Positions 15,923 through 25,196 of a stretch of DNA of 55,970 nucleotides are shown here, piece after piece. A program made the position numbers and the translations under genes. The stretch comes from Streptomyces sp. 15-116A. Lineage in GTDB: Bacteria; Actinomycetota; Actinomycetes; Streptomycetales; Streptomycetaceae. Location of the stretch: positions 1 to 55,970 of the forward strand of contig NZ_JAOCQE010000015.1 of NCBI RefSeq assembly GCF_025290915.1, read 5' to 3'. Each line of letters begins with the position of its first letter. The first letter of the stretch is position 1. The notes beneath the pieces were generated by a model. It saw only the letters and a list, made by a program, of their open reading frames with translations, was not told where the DNA came from and did no database searches.

Positions 15923-16166
15923 TTACGACCTGACCACGGCCACCTGGCACAAGTCGAGCTACAGCCAGGGCGGCAGCGATTGCCTGGAAGCCGGCCGCTG
16001 GCACAAGTCGACGTACAGCGGAGGGGGAGGCGGCAACTGCCTAGAAGCCACTCACCGCCTCCCCGACCTCGTCCCCGTCCGCGACTCCAAGAACCCAACG
16101 GGCCCGAAGCTCGTGTTCCGAGCCCCGGCCTGGTCCGCGTTCCTCACCAGCCTGAAGCAGCCGTAG
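15906..16166 (+). CDS. DUF397 protein with duplicated N-terminal motif
   Basis: 86 aa from ATG at 15906, inside the end of the XRE gene, implying co-translation. DUF397 proteins are usually about 60-70 aa with one W(H/R)KSSYSxxxxxxCLE motif. Here the motif is present twice in a row: TWHKSSYSQGGSDCLEA and RWHKSTYSGGGGGNCLEA. It is followed by the normal ending VPVRDSKNPTGPKLVFRAPAWSAFLTSLK. It is the small partner of the upstream XRE protein. The duplication may be recent slippage; its effect is unknown. Confidence 0.88.
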   Translation: MRNTPDYDLTTATWHKSSYSQGGSDCLEAGRWHKSTYSGGGGGNCLEATHRLPDLVPVRDSKNPTGPKLVFRAPAWSAFLTSLKQP

Positions 16167-16171
16167 CGCGG

Positions 16172-17233
16172 CTATCCCGCACAACCGCGGACGGGTGACG
16201 GGCTGCCGGAGCAGTTCGTGGGGGTGTTTCCCGAGACGACGGTGTCGGGAAGCGATACAACGCCTCCGGAGTTGTAGATCCCGCCAGGAGCGACCCCCGC
16301 CGTGTTGAAGCGCACGAAACTGCGCCGGAGGGTGGCCCGCGCGGTGTCCCCGGTCACGGGCGCGGTCAGGTTGTAGATGCCGCCGCCGGTGCCGGCGACG
16401 GCGTTGTTCTCGATACGGCTGCGGTCCACGTCCAGCGTGCCGGCGGTGAGGACTCCGCCGCCGTTGCCGACCGTGACCTGGTTGTCCGTGATGGCGGTGT
16501 CCCGCAGAAAGGCCACCCCCGGGGGCGCGAGGGCGATTCCCCCGCCTCCGTTCCGCGCGGTGTTCCCGGTGATAGTGACTCCGTCGAACGTGACGCGGCC
16601 CGTGTTGCCGTAGACGGCGGCGCCCGACACGGTGGCGGTGTTGTCGGACAACTGGCTGTCGTGGAAGTCCGCGTGGCCGTCCTGGAAAATGCCGCCGCCG
16701 CGCATGGAGGTGTTACCCGTGAATGTGCTGTCGTAGAAGGAGACCGAGCCGCCGAAATTGTCGATGGCTCCGCCCCGCTCGTCGGCCGTGTTACCGGCGA
16801 GGGTGACGTGGCGGGCCACGAGACTGCTGTGCGGGCGTACGGAAATGCCGCCCCCGCTGTCCGTACTGTGTCCGTCGCGGAGCGTCAGATGGTCTAGGCG
16901 CAATGCGCCTTCGGGGCTGTCGACAAGGAAGATCCGTACGTTCGCGGCGGAGGTGCGGCGAATGACGCTCTCGTTGCCGTGGATGACGATGTCGCTGATC
17001 ACGGCGGGCAGGGCGTTCGTCGGACTGTCCGGCCTGCTGATCTCGTAGACACAGCCGGGGCTCAGCCGCAGGGTGCCGCCCCCGGCGTCGTTCGCCTCCC
17101 GGATGGCCTGCTTGAGGGGTTCCTCGCCACAGGGAACCTGGGTGTCGGACGCCGGCCGGGCGACGGCGGTGGACAGGGCGGTGGCGGCCAGAGCCATGGC
17201 CACGACGCCGGGGAGGGAGCGAATTCCAGGCAC
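16172..17233 (-). CDS. Secreted right-handed parallel beta-helix protein
   Basis: 353 aa from GTG at 17233, chosen because GAAAGG lies eight bases upstream and a signal peptide follows (residues 1-30, ending about STAVARPA). The mature protein opens with a CSLREA-like segment (CGEEPLKQAIREANDAGGGTLRLSPGCVYEI). Many beta-helix coils follow with recurrent GGGI and N-T-A-x-x-x-G-G patterns, such as ITGNTARNGGGGIALAPPGVAF. This fold is shared by polysaccharide lyases and adhesin-like surface proteins; no catalytic residues are identifiable. It is divergent from the subtilase across 185 bp, so shared regulation is possible. It probably acts outside the cell. Confidence 0.8.
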   Translation of the reverse strand: MPGIRSLPGVVAMALAATALSTAVARPASDTQVPCGEEPLKQAIREANDAGGGTLRLSPGCVYEISRPDSPTNALPAVISDIVIHGNESVIRRTSAANVRIFLVDSPEGALRLDHLTLRDGHSTDSGGGISVRPHSSLVARHVTLAGNTADERGGAIDNFGGSVSFYDSTFTGNTSMRGGGIFQDGHADFHDSQLSDNTATVSGAAVYGNTGRVTFDGVTITGNTARNGGGGIALAPPGVAFLRDTAITDNQVTVGNGGGVLTAGTLDVDRSRIENNAVAGTGGGIYNLTAPVTGDTARATLRRSFVRFNTAGVAPGGIYNSGGVVSLPDTVVSGNTPTNCSGSPSPVRGCAG

Positions 17234-17418
17234 GGCGACAGCCTTTCGAAAGGGAACGGGCCGAGAATATGACTCGCGAAGGTTTCGGTGAGTCCGCGAC
17301 TTCTCGGGGCGACCCGAAGGTGTGATTTTCAGCCTTCTCCTGGAGCAGCGGCCATTAGGCATCCGGAGAGCCCGGCTATAGGTGCTCCACGCGCCGAACC
17401 CTGAGAAGTGGAGCAGAA

Positions 17419-18723
17419 GTGAAGCACCGAATGGCATTCCGGTCGCACCTGCGGCGGAGATCCGTTGCCCTGGCGGGTGGCTTGCTCCTGGTCTCCGCTC
17501 TGGTGGGCGCCGGTGGTGCGGGATCCGCCAGCGCAACCGACGAGCCCACCGGCTGGGTGGTCGTTCTCAAGGACGGGCGGGAGGACCCGGAAAAGCTCAG
17601 CGAGGAGCAGGCCGGCCCGCTCTCCGTTCGCGTGCGGCACATCTACCGTTCGGCGCTCCGGGGCTACTCGGTCACCGCGACAGCACAGCAGGCCGCGCGG
17701 ATTCGTGCCGATCCGCGGGTGGCGTCGGTGACGCCCGACCGGGTGGTGCACGGCGCGGACGGCGAGAACGCGCGGCAGCGACCACGCCAGCCCGTGGCCT
17801 TCGGCGAGGACCTGCACCGCGAATGGCACCTGTTCCGCACGGACGCCGTACGGAAGGCGCCGGGTGGTGGACTGACGGCGCATCGGCCCGCGACGGTGGG
17901 CGTCGCCGTACTGGACTCCGGTGTCGACCTGGACAGTCCCGAACTGAACTCCGAGTTCGGCATCAACTGCACGGAAAGCCCGCACCCGGCCGACGTCTAC
18001 GGTCACGGCACCGCGGTCGCCGGACTCATCGCGGCCCGGAACAACGGCGGTGAGGTGCTGGGTGTCGCCCCCGGCACCAAGATCTGGTCGGTCAAGGTCC
18101 TCGGCGAGGACAACAGCGGAACACTCTCGTCGATCATCTGCGGGATCGACTGGGTGACCGCCAATGCGCGGGCGAAGAACATCAGAGTCGCCAACATGAG
18201 CCTGCTGGGACCCGTCGCGGAGGAGCCCGAACACCAGGCCATCCGCGCGATGACCAGGGCTGGAGTCGTCACCACGGCCTCCGCGGGCAACGGCCCGTTC
18301 GACTTCGGCCCGGCGCAGCCGGCCGGCTTCCCCGAGGTCCTCACGGTCACGGCCAAGGACGTGCACAGCCGCCCGTGGCGCAACTCCGGCTTCGCCGTAC
18401 GAGAGCGGGAGATCAGGCACACGATCTCTGCACCCGGAGTCGACATCTATGTGAAGACCCTGCCCACCAACGGCTTCGGCTGCGACAACCTCGGCCCCGG
18501 CCTGTGCACGACGTCCGGCACCAGTTACTCCGCCCCCATCGCCGCGGGAGTGGTCGCCCTCTGCATCAGCTCCGGCCAATGCACGGGCAGCCCGGCCGAG
18601 ATCATCCAGACGGTCCGCCGACACGCTCGCGAGCACCACCTCGAAACCGACCGCAGATACGGCGGCAGCCCCGCCCTGGGCGACAAGTACTACGGCCACC
18701 TGGTGTGGGCGGGCCGGTACTGA
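17419..18723 (+). CDS. Secreted S8 family serine protease (subtilase)
   Basis: 434 aa. Signal peptide at residues 1-40 (a basic start, then VALAGGLLLVSALVGAGGAGSASA). An I9-type propeptide (about 45-112) includes WVVVLKDGRED and YSVTATAQQAARIRADPRVASVTPD. The catalytic domain shows Asp166 in VLDSGVD, His196 in YGHGTAVAG, the oxyanion Asn291 in SAGN, and the nucleophile Ser369 in GTSYSAP, so all key residues are present. GTG at 17419 has GGAGC upstream; ATG at 17431 is an alternative. It likely degrades extracellular protein. The divergent neighbour is a secreted beta-helix protein. Confidence 0.93.
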   Translation: MKHRMAFRSHLRRRSVALAGGLLLVSALVGAGGAGSASATDEPTGWVVVLKDGREDPEKLSEEQAGPLSVRVRHIYRSALRGYSVTATAQQAARIRADPRVASVTPDRVVHGADGENARQRPRQPVAFGEDLHREWHLFRTDAVRKAPGGGLTAHRPATVGVAVLDSGVDLDSPELNSEFGINCTESPHPADVYGHGTAVAGLIAARNNGGEVLGVAPGTKIWSVKVLGEDNSGTLSSIICGIDWVTANARAKNIRVANMSLLGPVAEEPEHQAIRAMTRAGVVTTASAGNGPFDFGPAQPAGFPEVLTVTAKDVHSRPWRNSGFAVREREIRHTISAPGVDIYVKTLPTNGFGCDNLGPGLCTTSGTSYSAPIAAGVVALCISSGQCTGSPAEIIQTVRRHAREHHLETDRRYGGSPALGDKYYGHLVWAGRY

Positions 18724-18810
18724 CGCGGCGCCCTCACCTCCGCCGCACGGGGGAAGCGGATCCTCCTTCGGCCTGATCACCGCGCCCCGGGGATTCAGCA
18801 CAGTGATCCC

Positions 18811-19158
18811 ATGGAAATCAGCGCGGCGAGCTGGCTCATGTCCTTCCCGGCGTTCGCGTGTCTGCTGGCCCTGTTCGCCCTGGTGGAGAGCGTGTGGCGG
18901 TGGTTCACGGGGCTGGGCCTGATCCCGTGGCTGCGCAGGCGCACGGGCCGGACGTTGTCGAGCATCGCCTTCGACGAATTCACGGCGGTCGTGAACGGAA
19001 ACAAGACGGTGGAGCTGGAGCAGCGGCGCGTGGAGCTGCTGCTGCGGGACGACGAGAGCGACGGCGCACCGCCCCGCTCCAGCGTCGACCTGACCAAGGG
19101 CACGGCGTTCATCGTGATCCCCGAGGCTCAAGTCCCGCGCTCCGAGCGCTTTTTCTGA
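18811..19158 (+). CDS. DUF6191 family membrane protein
   Basis: 115 aa. One N-terminal transmembrane helix (about 8-30, SFPAFACLLALFALVESVW), a short basic WLRRRTGR stretch, then a soluble part: AFDEFTAVVNGNKTVELEQRRVELLLRDDESDGAPPRSSVDLTKGTAFIVIP. The ELEQRR...RDDExDGAPPR block is the family signature. CACAGT lies six bases before the ATG, fitting a leaderless start. A hairpin terminator lies 10 bp after the stop. Function unknown. Confidence 0.75.
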   Translation: MEISAASWLMSFPAFACLLALFALVESVWRWFTGLGLIPWLRRRTGRTLSSIAFDEFTAVVNGNKTVELEQRRVELLLRDDESDGAPPRSSVDLTKGTAFIVIPEAQVPRSERFF

Positions 19159-19167
19159 GGAATGGGT

Positions 19168-19185
19168 GGTGGGCCTCAACCCACC
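19168..19185 (+). terminator. Hairpin terminator after the DUF6191 gene
   Basis: GGTGGG-CCTCAA-CCCACC forms a 6-bp stem with a 6-nt loop just after the stop codon. There is no T-tract, as is common in Streptomyces. Confidence 0.45.
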
Positions 19186-19243
19186 CTCCCACCCGGCGAG
19201 TTGACTTGACGCGTTCGGCTTGCGACGCACAGTGACGAGAGGC

Positions 19244-19333
19244 TAGCGTGCCCGCATAACGAACAGCCCCCGTCAGGTGCGGGAACACCTGCGGGGGCTT
19301 AACCAGCGAGATCGAAGACAGAGGTTCGATCCC
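19244..19333 (+). promoter_or_regulatory. Structured 5' leader of the HTH-Uma2 cassette
   Basis: TAGCGT at 19244-19249 is a likely -10 box placing the RNA start near 19256. The leader then holds a strong hairpin at 19266-19298 (arms GCCCCCG-CAGGTG and CACCTG-CGGGGGC with one bulged T). A second hairpin follows at 19310-19331 (GATCGAA/TTCGATC, 8-nt loop). The only Shine-Dalgarno-like sequence, AGAGG (19320-19324), sits in the loop of the second hairpin, ten bases from the ATG. That suggests structure-dependent translation. Confidence 0.5.
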
Positions 19334-20203
19334 ATGGCTGACGCCCAGCTTAGTCCTGCCTTCCTGCCCGCGCACGCCTCCCCGCACCCGATGGCCAATC
19401 CGGGGTACGGCAAGCGCAGCGCGTCGGACCGATCTCCGCGCACCGCACACGACTTCGCGCACCTCCGGCCGCGGGAAGCAGCCATCGCCGCCTTCATCGA
19501 CCGCCTTCCCGACGGCGCCGACATCTCCGTGAAGACGCTGGCCAGAACCACTCCGTACGGCCAGTGCGCCCTGCGCACCTCCCTCAACCGGCTGCAAGAA
19601 GCAGGGCACTTGCGTCGCGGACGGGAGATGGTGACGTCCGAGTCCGGGAGCACCCACTGGATCACCCGAACGTGGTGGTCCCGTACCGCCCGCGACGACC
19701 ACTGGTGGGCGGCGTTCACCCGTGGCGACGTACCGGAGCAGCGCAAACCGTCACCCACGCGATCCCGTGCCCACATCCTCCTCGCCGCCCTCAGCCGCGA
19801 GACGCCCGCGCTGTCGCTCTCCCGAGCTGACTGCGCGTCCCTCGCTCCGCTGGTGGAGGAGTGGTTCGCGCGCGGCGCCACCGACGATGCCGTGCGCGCT
19901 GCCCTGACCGCCGGCCTGCCGACCCCCGTCCACCACCCGGCCGCCCTCCTCCGCCGCCGCCTCACCGACAAGCTCCCGCCGGAGCAGCCCACGGCCCCCC
20001 GGCCCGTCCGGCTGCTGGAGTGCTCGGAGTGCCGTACCCCCGGCCCGCCGGAAGCCCTGCCCGGCGGCATCTGCCGCGCGTGCCGGGGCGAACGCGCCCC
20101 CGCTCGACCCAACACGCCCCTGGCCGCTCCCGCAGTCCACAGCCGCGCAGCCGAGATCCGCGCTGCGATGTCCATGAAGCGAGAAGAGAGGACACCCGTA
20201 TGA
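19334..20203 (+). CDS. Helix-turn-helix domain protein
   Basis: 289 aa from ATG at 19334. The N-terminal ~30 residues are unstructured. Residues 40-100 look like a winged helix-turn-helix: REAAIAAFIDRLPDGADISVKTLARTTPYGQCALRTSLNRLQEAGHLRRGREMV. After a linker, the C-terminal part has LLECSECRTPGPPEALPGGICRACRGE, a four-Cys zinc-binding segment. It overlaps the next frame by ATGA at 20200-20203, so it forms an operon with the Uma2 gene. It resembles regulators associated with mobile or integrated Streptomyces modules. Target unknown. Confidence 0.75.
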   Translation: MADAQLSPAFLPAHASPHPMANPGYGKRSASDRSPRTAHDFAHLRPREAAIAAFIDRLPDGADISVKTLARTTPYGQCALRTSLNRLQEAGHLRRGREMVTSESGSTHWITRTWWSRTARDDHWWAAFTRGDVPEQRKPSPTRSRAHILLAALSRETPALSLSRADCASLAPLVEEWFARGATDDAVRAALTAGLPTPVHHPAALLRRRLTDKLPPEQPTAPRPVRLLECSECRTPGPPEALPGGICRACRGERAPARPNTPLAAPAVHSRAAEIRAAMSMKREERTPV

Positions 20204-20262
20204 CAGCGCCTACGGTCCGACGGCACCATCCCCGGGCACGATGGAGGGGAGGAGGCGACGCC

Positions 20263-20934
20263 ATGACCGCCAATGCCGCTGACCACCCGCAGATGCCCAT
20301 CGAGGACTTCGAGGACCTCGCCGCCGCAGCCCCCGAGAACGTGCACCTCGAGTTCGTCGACGGCCGCGTACGCACCAAGGAACCGCTCAGCGTCGAGGAC
20401 TTCGAGGAACTGGAGCGCAGGGCGCCGGAGACCGTCCGGCTTGAGTACGTCAACGGAAAACTCGAGGTCAAGGCCATGCCGGACGGCAACCACCGTTCCA
20501 TTTACATGTGGCTGGTGCGCCAGTTCCTGCTCCACCGCCCCGACCTCGACCTCACTCCCGAGTCCGGCCTCAAGGCTGAGGCGTACCGCAAGGGGCGGGC
20601 CCGCACCGACGCCGCACTCGCCCCCACGGATCACTTCGTCGGGCACGGCGAATGGTCCGAGACCGACGGCATCCTGCTGGCCCTGGAAATCACCTCTCAC
20701 GACCGCGATACCAACCAGCGTGACCGCATCGACAAGCCCATCGGTTACGCGGAGGCCGACATCCCCGTGTACCTGCTGGTCGACCGTGACAACTGCACCG
20801 TCGTCGTGTACAGCGAACCGAAGGACGGCCGCTACCAGCAGATCGACACCCACCCTTGGGGCGCGACCGTCGAGCTTCCCGCGCCGGTGAACATCACCCT
20901 CGACACCGAACCGCTCAAGAAGTACGCCGACTGA
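20263..20934 (+). CDS. Uma2 family endonuclease-like protein with duplicated N-terminal segment
   Basis: 223 aa from ATG at 20263, chosen for the strong GGAGGGGAGGAGG before it; an ATG at 20200 overlapping the upstream stop would add 21 residues. Uma2 proteins are PD-(D/E)XK-fold putative nucleases, much amplified in Streptomyces and cyanobacteria. Seen: GLKAEAYRKGRARTDAALAP (catalytic Asp), LLALEITSHDRDTNQRDRIDKPIGYAEADIPVYLLVD (catalytic Glu and Lys region). Residues ~10-40 and ~42-72 are tandem copies of an EDFE-L---AP--V-LE-V-G pattern. Substrate unknown. Confidence 0.88.
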   Translation: MTANAADHPQMPIEDFEDLAAAAPENVHLEFVDGRVRTKEPLSVEDFEELERRAPETVRLEYVNGKLEVKAMPDGNHRSIYMWLVRQFLLHRPDLDLTPESGLKAEAYRKGRARTDAALAPTDHFVGHGEWSETDGILLALEITSHDRDTNQRDRIDKPIGYAEADIPVYLLVDRDNCTVVVYSEPKDGRYQQIDTHPWGATVELPAPVNITLDTEPLKKYAD

Positions 20935-20947
20935 CCCCACACGCCCA

Positions 20948-20985
20948 AGGGCGGCACCCCCAGCCGAAGCTGTTGGTGCCGCCCT
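20948..20985. terminator. Bidirectional terminator between the Uma2 gene and groEL2
   Basis: A perfect 11-bp stem (AGGGCGGCACC at 20948-20958 with GGTGCCGCCCT at 20975-20985) and a 16-nt loop lie between two convergent genes. Confidence 0.7.
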
Positions 20986-21028
20986 CGGTAAGGACGTTGA
21001 TCAACCGGAGCCGAGACCCCGAGGTCGA

Positions 21029-22759
<1,731 letters not shown>

Positions 22760-22796
22760 TCACCGACCCGGTCCTTCGCTGTCACTCTCACCTTCA

Positions 22797-22841
22797 GAGT
22801 GCTAACGCCAATGATTAGCACTCGACCCTGCCGAGTGCAAG
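22797..22841 (-). promoter_or_regulatory. CIRCE element (HrcA operator) with an extra half-site
   Basis: TTAGCACTC (22815-22823), 9 bp, then GAGTGCAAG (22833-22841) match CIRCE except for the last bases. An additional perfect half-site GAGTGCTAA lies at 22797-22805, again spaced by exactly 9 bp. On the groEL strand, TTGCAC inside the distal half-site, about 17 bp before TAATCA, could be the -35 and -10. HrcA binding would therefore block the promoter until heat stress. Confidence 0.88.
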
Positions 22842-22876
22842 GCGCGCCCGCGAAGCGGGCCCGTTGCGGCGCACGG

Positions 22877-22912
22877 CGAAGGGCCCGTACCCCGGGAGGT
22901 ACGGGCCCTTCG
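22877..22912 (-). terminator. Terminator downstream of the cold-shock gene
   Basis: A perfect 15-bp stem: CGAAGGGCCCGTACC (22877-22891) and its complement at 22898-22912, with a 6-nt loop, 35 bp after the cold-shock stop codon. No T-tract. Confidence 0.8.
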
Positions 22913-22946
22913 TCAGCAGTGAATGCTTAGGTTGCTGGTAGCGCGT

Positions 22947-23150
22947 TCAGGCGGTGACGCGAACCATGTCGGCCTGCGGGCCCTTCTGACCCTGCGAGAT
23001 CTCGAACTCTACCCGCTGGCCCTCTTCCAGGGTGCGGTACCCGTCCATCTGGATCGCGCTGTAGTGGACGAAAACATCCGCACCACCGTCGACCGCGATG
23101 AAGCCGTACCCCTTCTCCGCGTTGAACCACTTGACGGTGCCCTGAGCCAT
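22947..23150 (-). CDS. Cold shock protein (CspA family)
   Basis: 67-aa single cold-shock domain that binds single-stranded RNA or DNA and melts mRNA structure. RNP1 KGYGFI and RNP2 VFVHYSAI are intact, and the N-terminal [11 protein letters not shown] is canonical. ATG at 23150 has GGAG six bases upstream. It is preceded by a leader of about 105 nt, as usual for csp genes, and followed by a strong terminator. The leader may mediate temperature-dependent translation. Confidence 0.97.
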   Translation of the reverse strand: MAQGTVKWFNAEKGYGFIAVDGGADVFVHYSAIQMDGYRTLEEGQRVEFEISQGQKGPQADMVRVTA

Positions 23151-23289
23151 GCCTAACTCCCCTATTACTGGCCCTTGCACAGATCCACACTTCGCGGATC
23201 CGGGTCAGACCTCACCCCCCAACGGTTGGGGGCGTGCGCCGGAACGCGTCGACCGCGGCTGAATGTATCTGTCCAACTGCCGTCTGCAA
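23151..23289 (-). promoter_or_regulatory. Promoter and long 5' leader of the cold-shock gene
   Basis: On the minus strand, TTGCAG (23284-23289) and TACATT (23262-23267) with 16-bp spacing form a good vegetative promoter, with a start near 23255. The leader of about 105 nt contains a hairpin CCCCCAA-CGG-TTGGGGG at 23216-23232. The remaining gap (23290-23505) shows no gene and several AATTC-rich stretches; I see nothing definite in it. Confidence 0.55.
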
Positions 23290-23505
23290 CAGGTCAATCG
23301 GACGAGAATTCTGGACGCCATCGGTCCGGAATGTGGTGAGAATTCACCAGAATTCAGGGCAAGTCGGACCGGACGAAAGCCGCAAAAGCCGCGAAAAAGG
23401 CGCACACTTTGGCCGTATCCATTCGGGCGTACGGCAGGAATTCAGGGTTTCCGATCAGCGGATCAGGAGCGCGTTCCCCAACTCTACCGCGCTCAATCCC
23501 ATGGA

Positions 23506-23540
23506 ATTGCCCCCTCCGCATCTCTCACGGAGGGGGCAAT
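23506..23540 (-). terminator. Terminator of the thrC-cysO operon
   Basis: A perfect 13-bp stem (ATTGCCCCCTCCG at 23506-23518 and its complement at 23528-23540) with a 9-nt loop, 50 bp after the cysO stop. Confidence 0.8.
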
Positions 23541-23590
23541 GGGGTGAACACTCGGTAACCGGCGTTACCGACGGTAATGATCAGGCTCGG

Positions 23591-23866
23591 TCAGCCGCCG
23601 GCGACGGCCGGGATGATGGAGACTCCGGCACCGTCCGGGGTGGCCGTCTGAAGCCCCTGCTCGAAGCGCACGTCGTCGTCGTTGACGTAGACGTTCACGA
23701 ACCGGCGCAGCTTGCCCTGATCGTCGAGCACACGGGCGGCGATCCCGGTGTGGTTCTTCTCCAGGTCCTCGATGACCTCGGCGAGGGTGGCCCCCTCAGC
23801 ACTCACCTCGGCCTGGCCGCCGGTGTAGGTACGCAGGATGGTGGGGATGCGGACGGTGACGCTCAT
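23591..23866 (-). CDS. cysO: CysO-like sulfur carrier protein (MoaD/ThiS family)
   Basis: 91-aa ubiquitin-like protein ending in the Gly-Gly tail (SIIPAVAGG) that is activated and turned into a thiocarboxylate. It is strikingly like M. tuberculosis CysO: VTVRIPTILRTYTGGQ, LRRFVNVYVNDDDVRF and IPAVAGG. CysO donates sulfur to a PLP enzyme (CysM) in cysteine synthesis. Here there is no cysM or mec neighbour. Instead the gene overlaps thrC by ATGA (23863-23866), so its partner is probably the ThrC-like enzyme. The operon lies behind a SAM riboswitch, pointing to methionine or homocysteine synthesis. Confidence 0.85.
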   Translation of the reverse strand: MSVTVRIPTILRTYTGGQAEVSAEGATLAEVIEDLEKNHTGIAARVLDDQGKLRRFVNVYVNDDDVRFEQGLQTATPDGAGVSIIPAVAGG

Positions 23867-25176
23867 GCAAGGCCAGCCTCTCGGAAAGAGTCCAGGTTGG
23901 GTCGGATGGTGGCGGTGAGCCCGGTGCCGGCCACCGCGTCGAGGGTCTTGAGGCCGTCGCCGGTGTTGAGGACGACGGTGGACTTGGACGGGTCGAGGAT
24001 GCCGTTCTCGATCAGCTTCCTGGTCACCCCCACGGTCACCCCGCCCGCCGTCTCCGCGAAGATCCCCTCGGTCCGCGCCAGCAGCTTGATCGCGTCCACG
24101 ATCTGCTCGTCCGTCACGTCCTCCACCGCACCGCCGGTACGACGCGCGATGTCCAGGACATACGGACCGTCCGCCGGGTTCCCGATCGCCAGCGACTTGG
24201 CGATCGTGTCCGGCTTCTGCGGGCGTACGACGTCGTGCCCCGCCTTGTACGCGGCCGACACCGGCGAGCAGCCCTCCGCCTGCGCACCGAAGATCTTGTA
24301 CGGCTTGTCCTCGACGAGCCCCAGCTTGATCAACTCCTGGAGACCCTTGTCGATCTTCGTGAGCTGCGAGCCGGAGGCGATCGGCACGACGATCTGGTCC
24401 GGCAACTGCCAGCCCAGCTGCTCGCAGATCTCGTACGCGAGGGTCTTGGAGCCCTCGGCGTAGTACGGCCGCAGGTTGACGTTGACGAAGCCCCAGCCCT
24501 CGCCGGCCGGGTCGCCGATCAGCTCGGAGCAGAAGCGGTTCACGTCGTCGTAGTTGCCCTCGATGCCGACCAGCTCACCGCCGTAGACGGCGGCCATGAC
24601 GACCTTGCCCTGCTCCAGGTCGTGCGGGATGAACACACAGGAGCGGAACCCGGCGCGGGCCGCGGCGGCGCCCACCGCGCCTGCGAGGTTGCCGGTGGAG
24701 GAGCAGGACAGGGTGGTGAAGCCGAAGGCGCGGGCGGCCTCGAGGGCCTGGGCGACCACGCGGTCCTTGAAGGAGTGCGTGGGGTTGCCGGAGTCGTCCT
24801 TGATGAACAGCTTGCCGGGCTCGACGCCCAGCTCGCGGGCGAGGTTGTCGGCCTCGACGAGCTTGGTCCAGCCCGGGTTGAGGTTCGGCTTGGTCGCCAC
24901 GTCCGCGGGGACGGGCAGCAGCGGCGCGTAACGCCAGATGTTCGCGGGGCCCGCCTCGATGCGCTTGCGGAGTTCCTCGGTGTCGTACGCCGAGAAGTCG
25001 TAGGCGATCTCCAGCGGGCCGAAACACTCCTCGCACGCGAAGACCGGGCCGAGGGGCACGCGGTGGCCGCACTCGCGACAGCTCAGCGCGGCGGCGGGGC
25101 CGAGATCGACGGAGGCCGAAGAAGCCGAAGAAGAAGCGGTGGTGTCGGTGGTGCTTGCAACAGTCTGCACAGCCAT
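23863..25176 (-). CDS. thrC: Threonine synthase-like PLP enzyme (SAM-riboswitch controlled)
   Basis: 437 aa, fold-type II PLP enzyme. An N-terminal zinc ribbon is visible (Cys33, Cys36, Cys48, Cys51 in SCRECG and CEECFG). The PLP lysine is Lys137 in THSFKDR, and the phosphate loop is SCSSTGNLAGAVGAAAA. Threonine synthase converts O-phosphohomoserine to threonine. This copy is unusual: it is not with hom or thrB, it sits behind a SAM-I riboswitch, and it is coupled to a CysO-like sulfur carrier. An enzyme using O-phosphohomoserine and protein thiocarboxylate to make homocysteine would explain all three. I recall an O-phosphohomoserine route to methionine in Streptomyces but cannot verify it here. 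Confidence 0.85.
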   Translation of the reverse strand: MAVQTVASTTDTTASSSASSASVDLGPAAALSCRECGHRVPLGPVFACEECFGPLEIAYDFSAYDTEELRKRIEAGPANIWRYAPLLPVPADVATKPNLNPGWTKLVEADNLARELGVEPGKLFIKDDSGNPTHSFKDRVVAQALEAARAFGFTTLSCSSTGNLAGAVGAAAARAGFRSCVFIPHDLEQGKVVMAAVYGGELVGIEGNYDDVNRFCSELIGDPAGEGWGFVNVNLRPYYAEGSKTLAYEICEQLGWQLPDQIVVPIASGSQLTKIDKGLQELIKLGLVEDKPYKIFGAQAEGCSPVSAAYKAGHDVVRPQKPDTIAKSLAIGNPADGPYVLDIARRTGGAVEDVTDEQIVDAIKLLARTEGIFAETAGGVTVGVTRKLIENGILDPSKSTVVLNTGDGLKTLDAVAGTGLTATIRPNLDSFREAGLA

Positions 25177-25196
25177 GTGAGGCGAGGCCCTTTCTC

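Noticed and set aside
17329..19230. Minus-strand frame across the subtilase and DUF6191 genes
   Set aside because: Overlaps two well-supported genes and shows only compositional bias.
13326..21000. A biosynthetic gene cluster in the accessory-looking region
   Set aside because: The OYE, XRE/DUF397, protease and Uma2 genes lack any core biosynthetic enzyme or transporter set.
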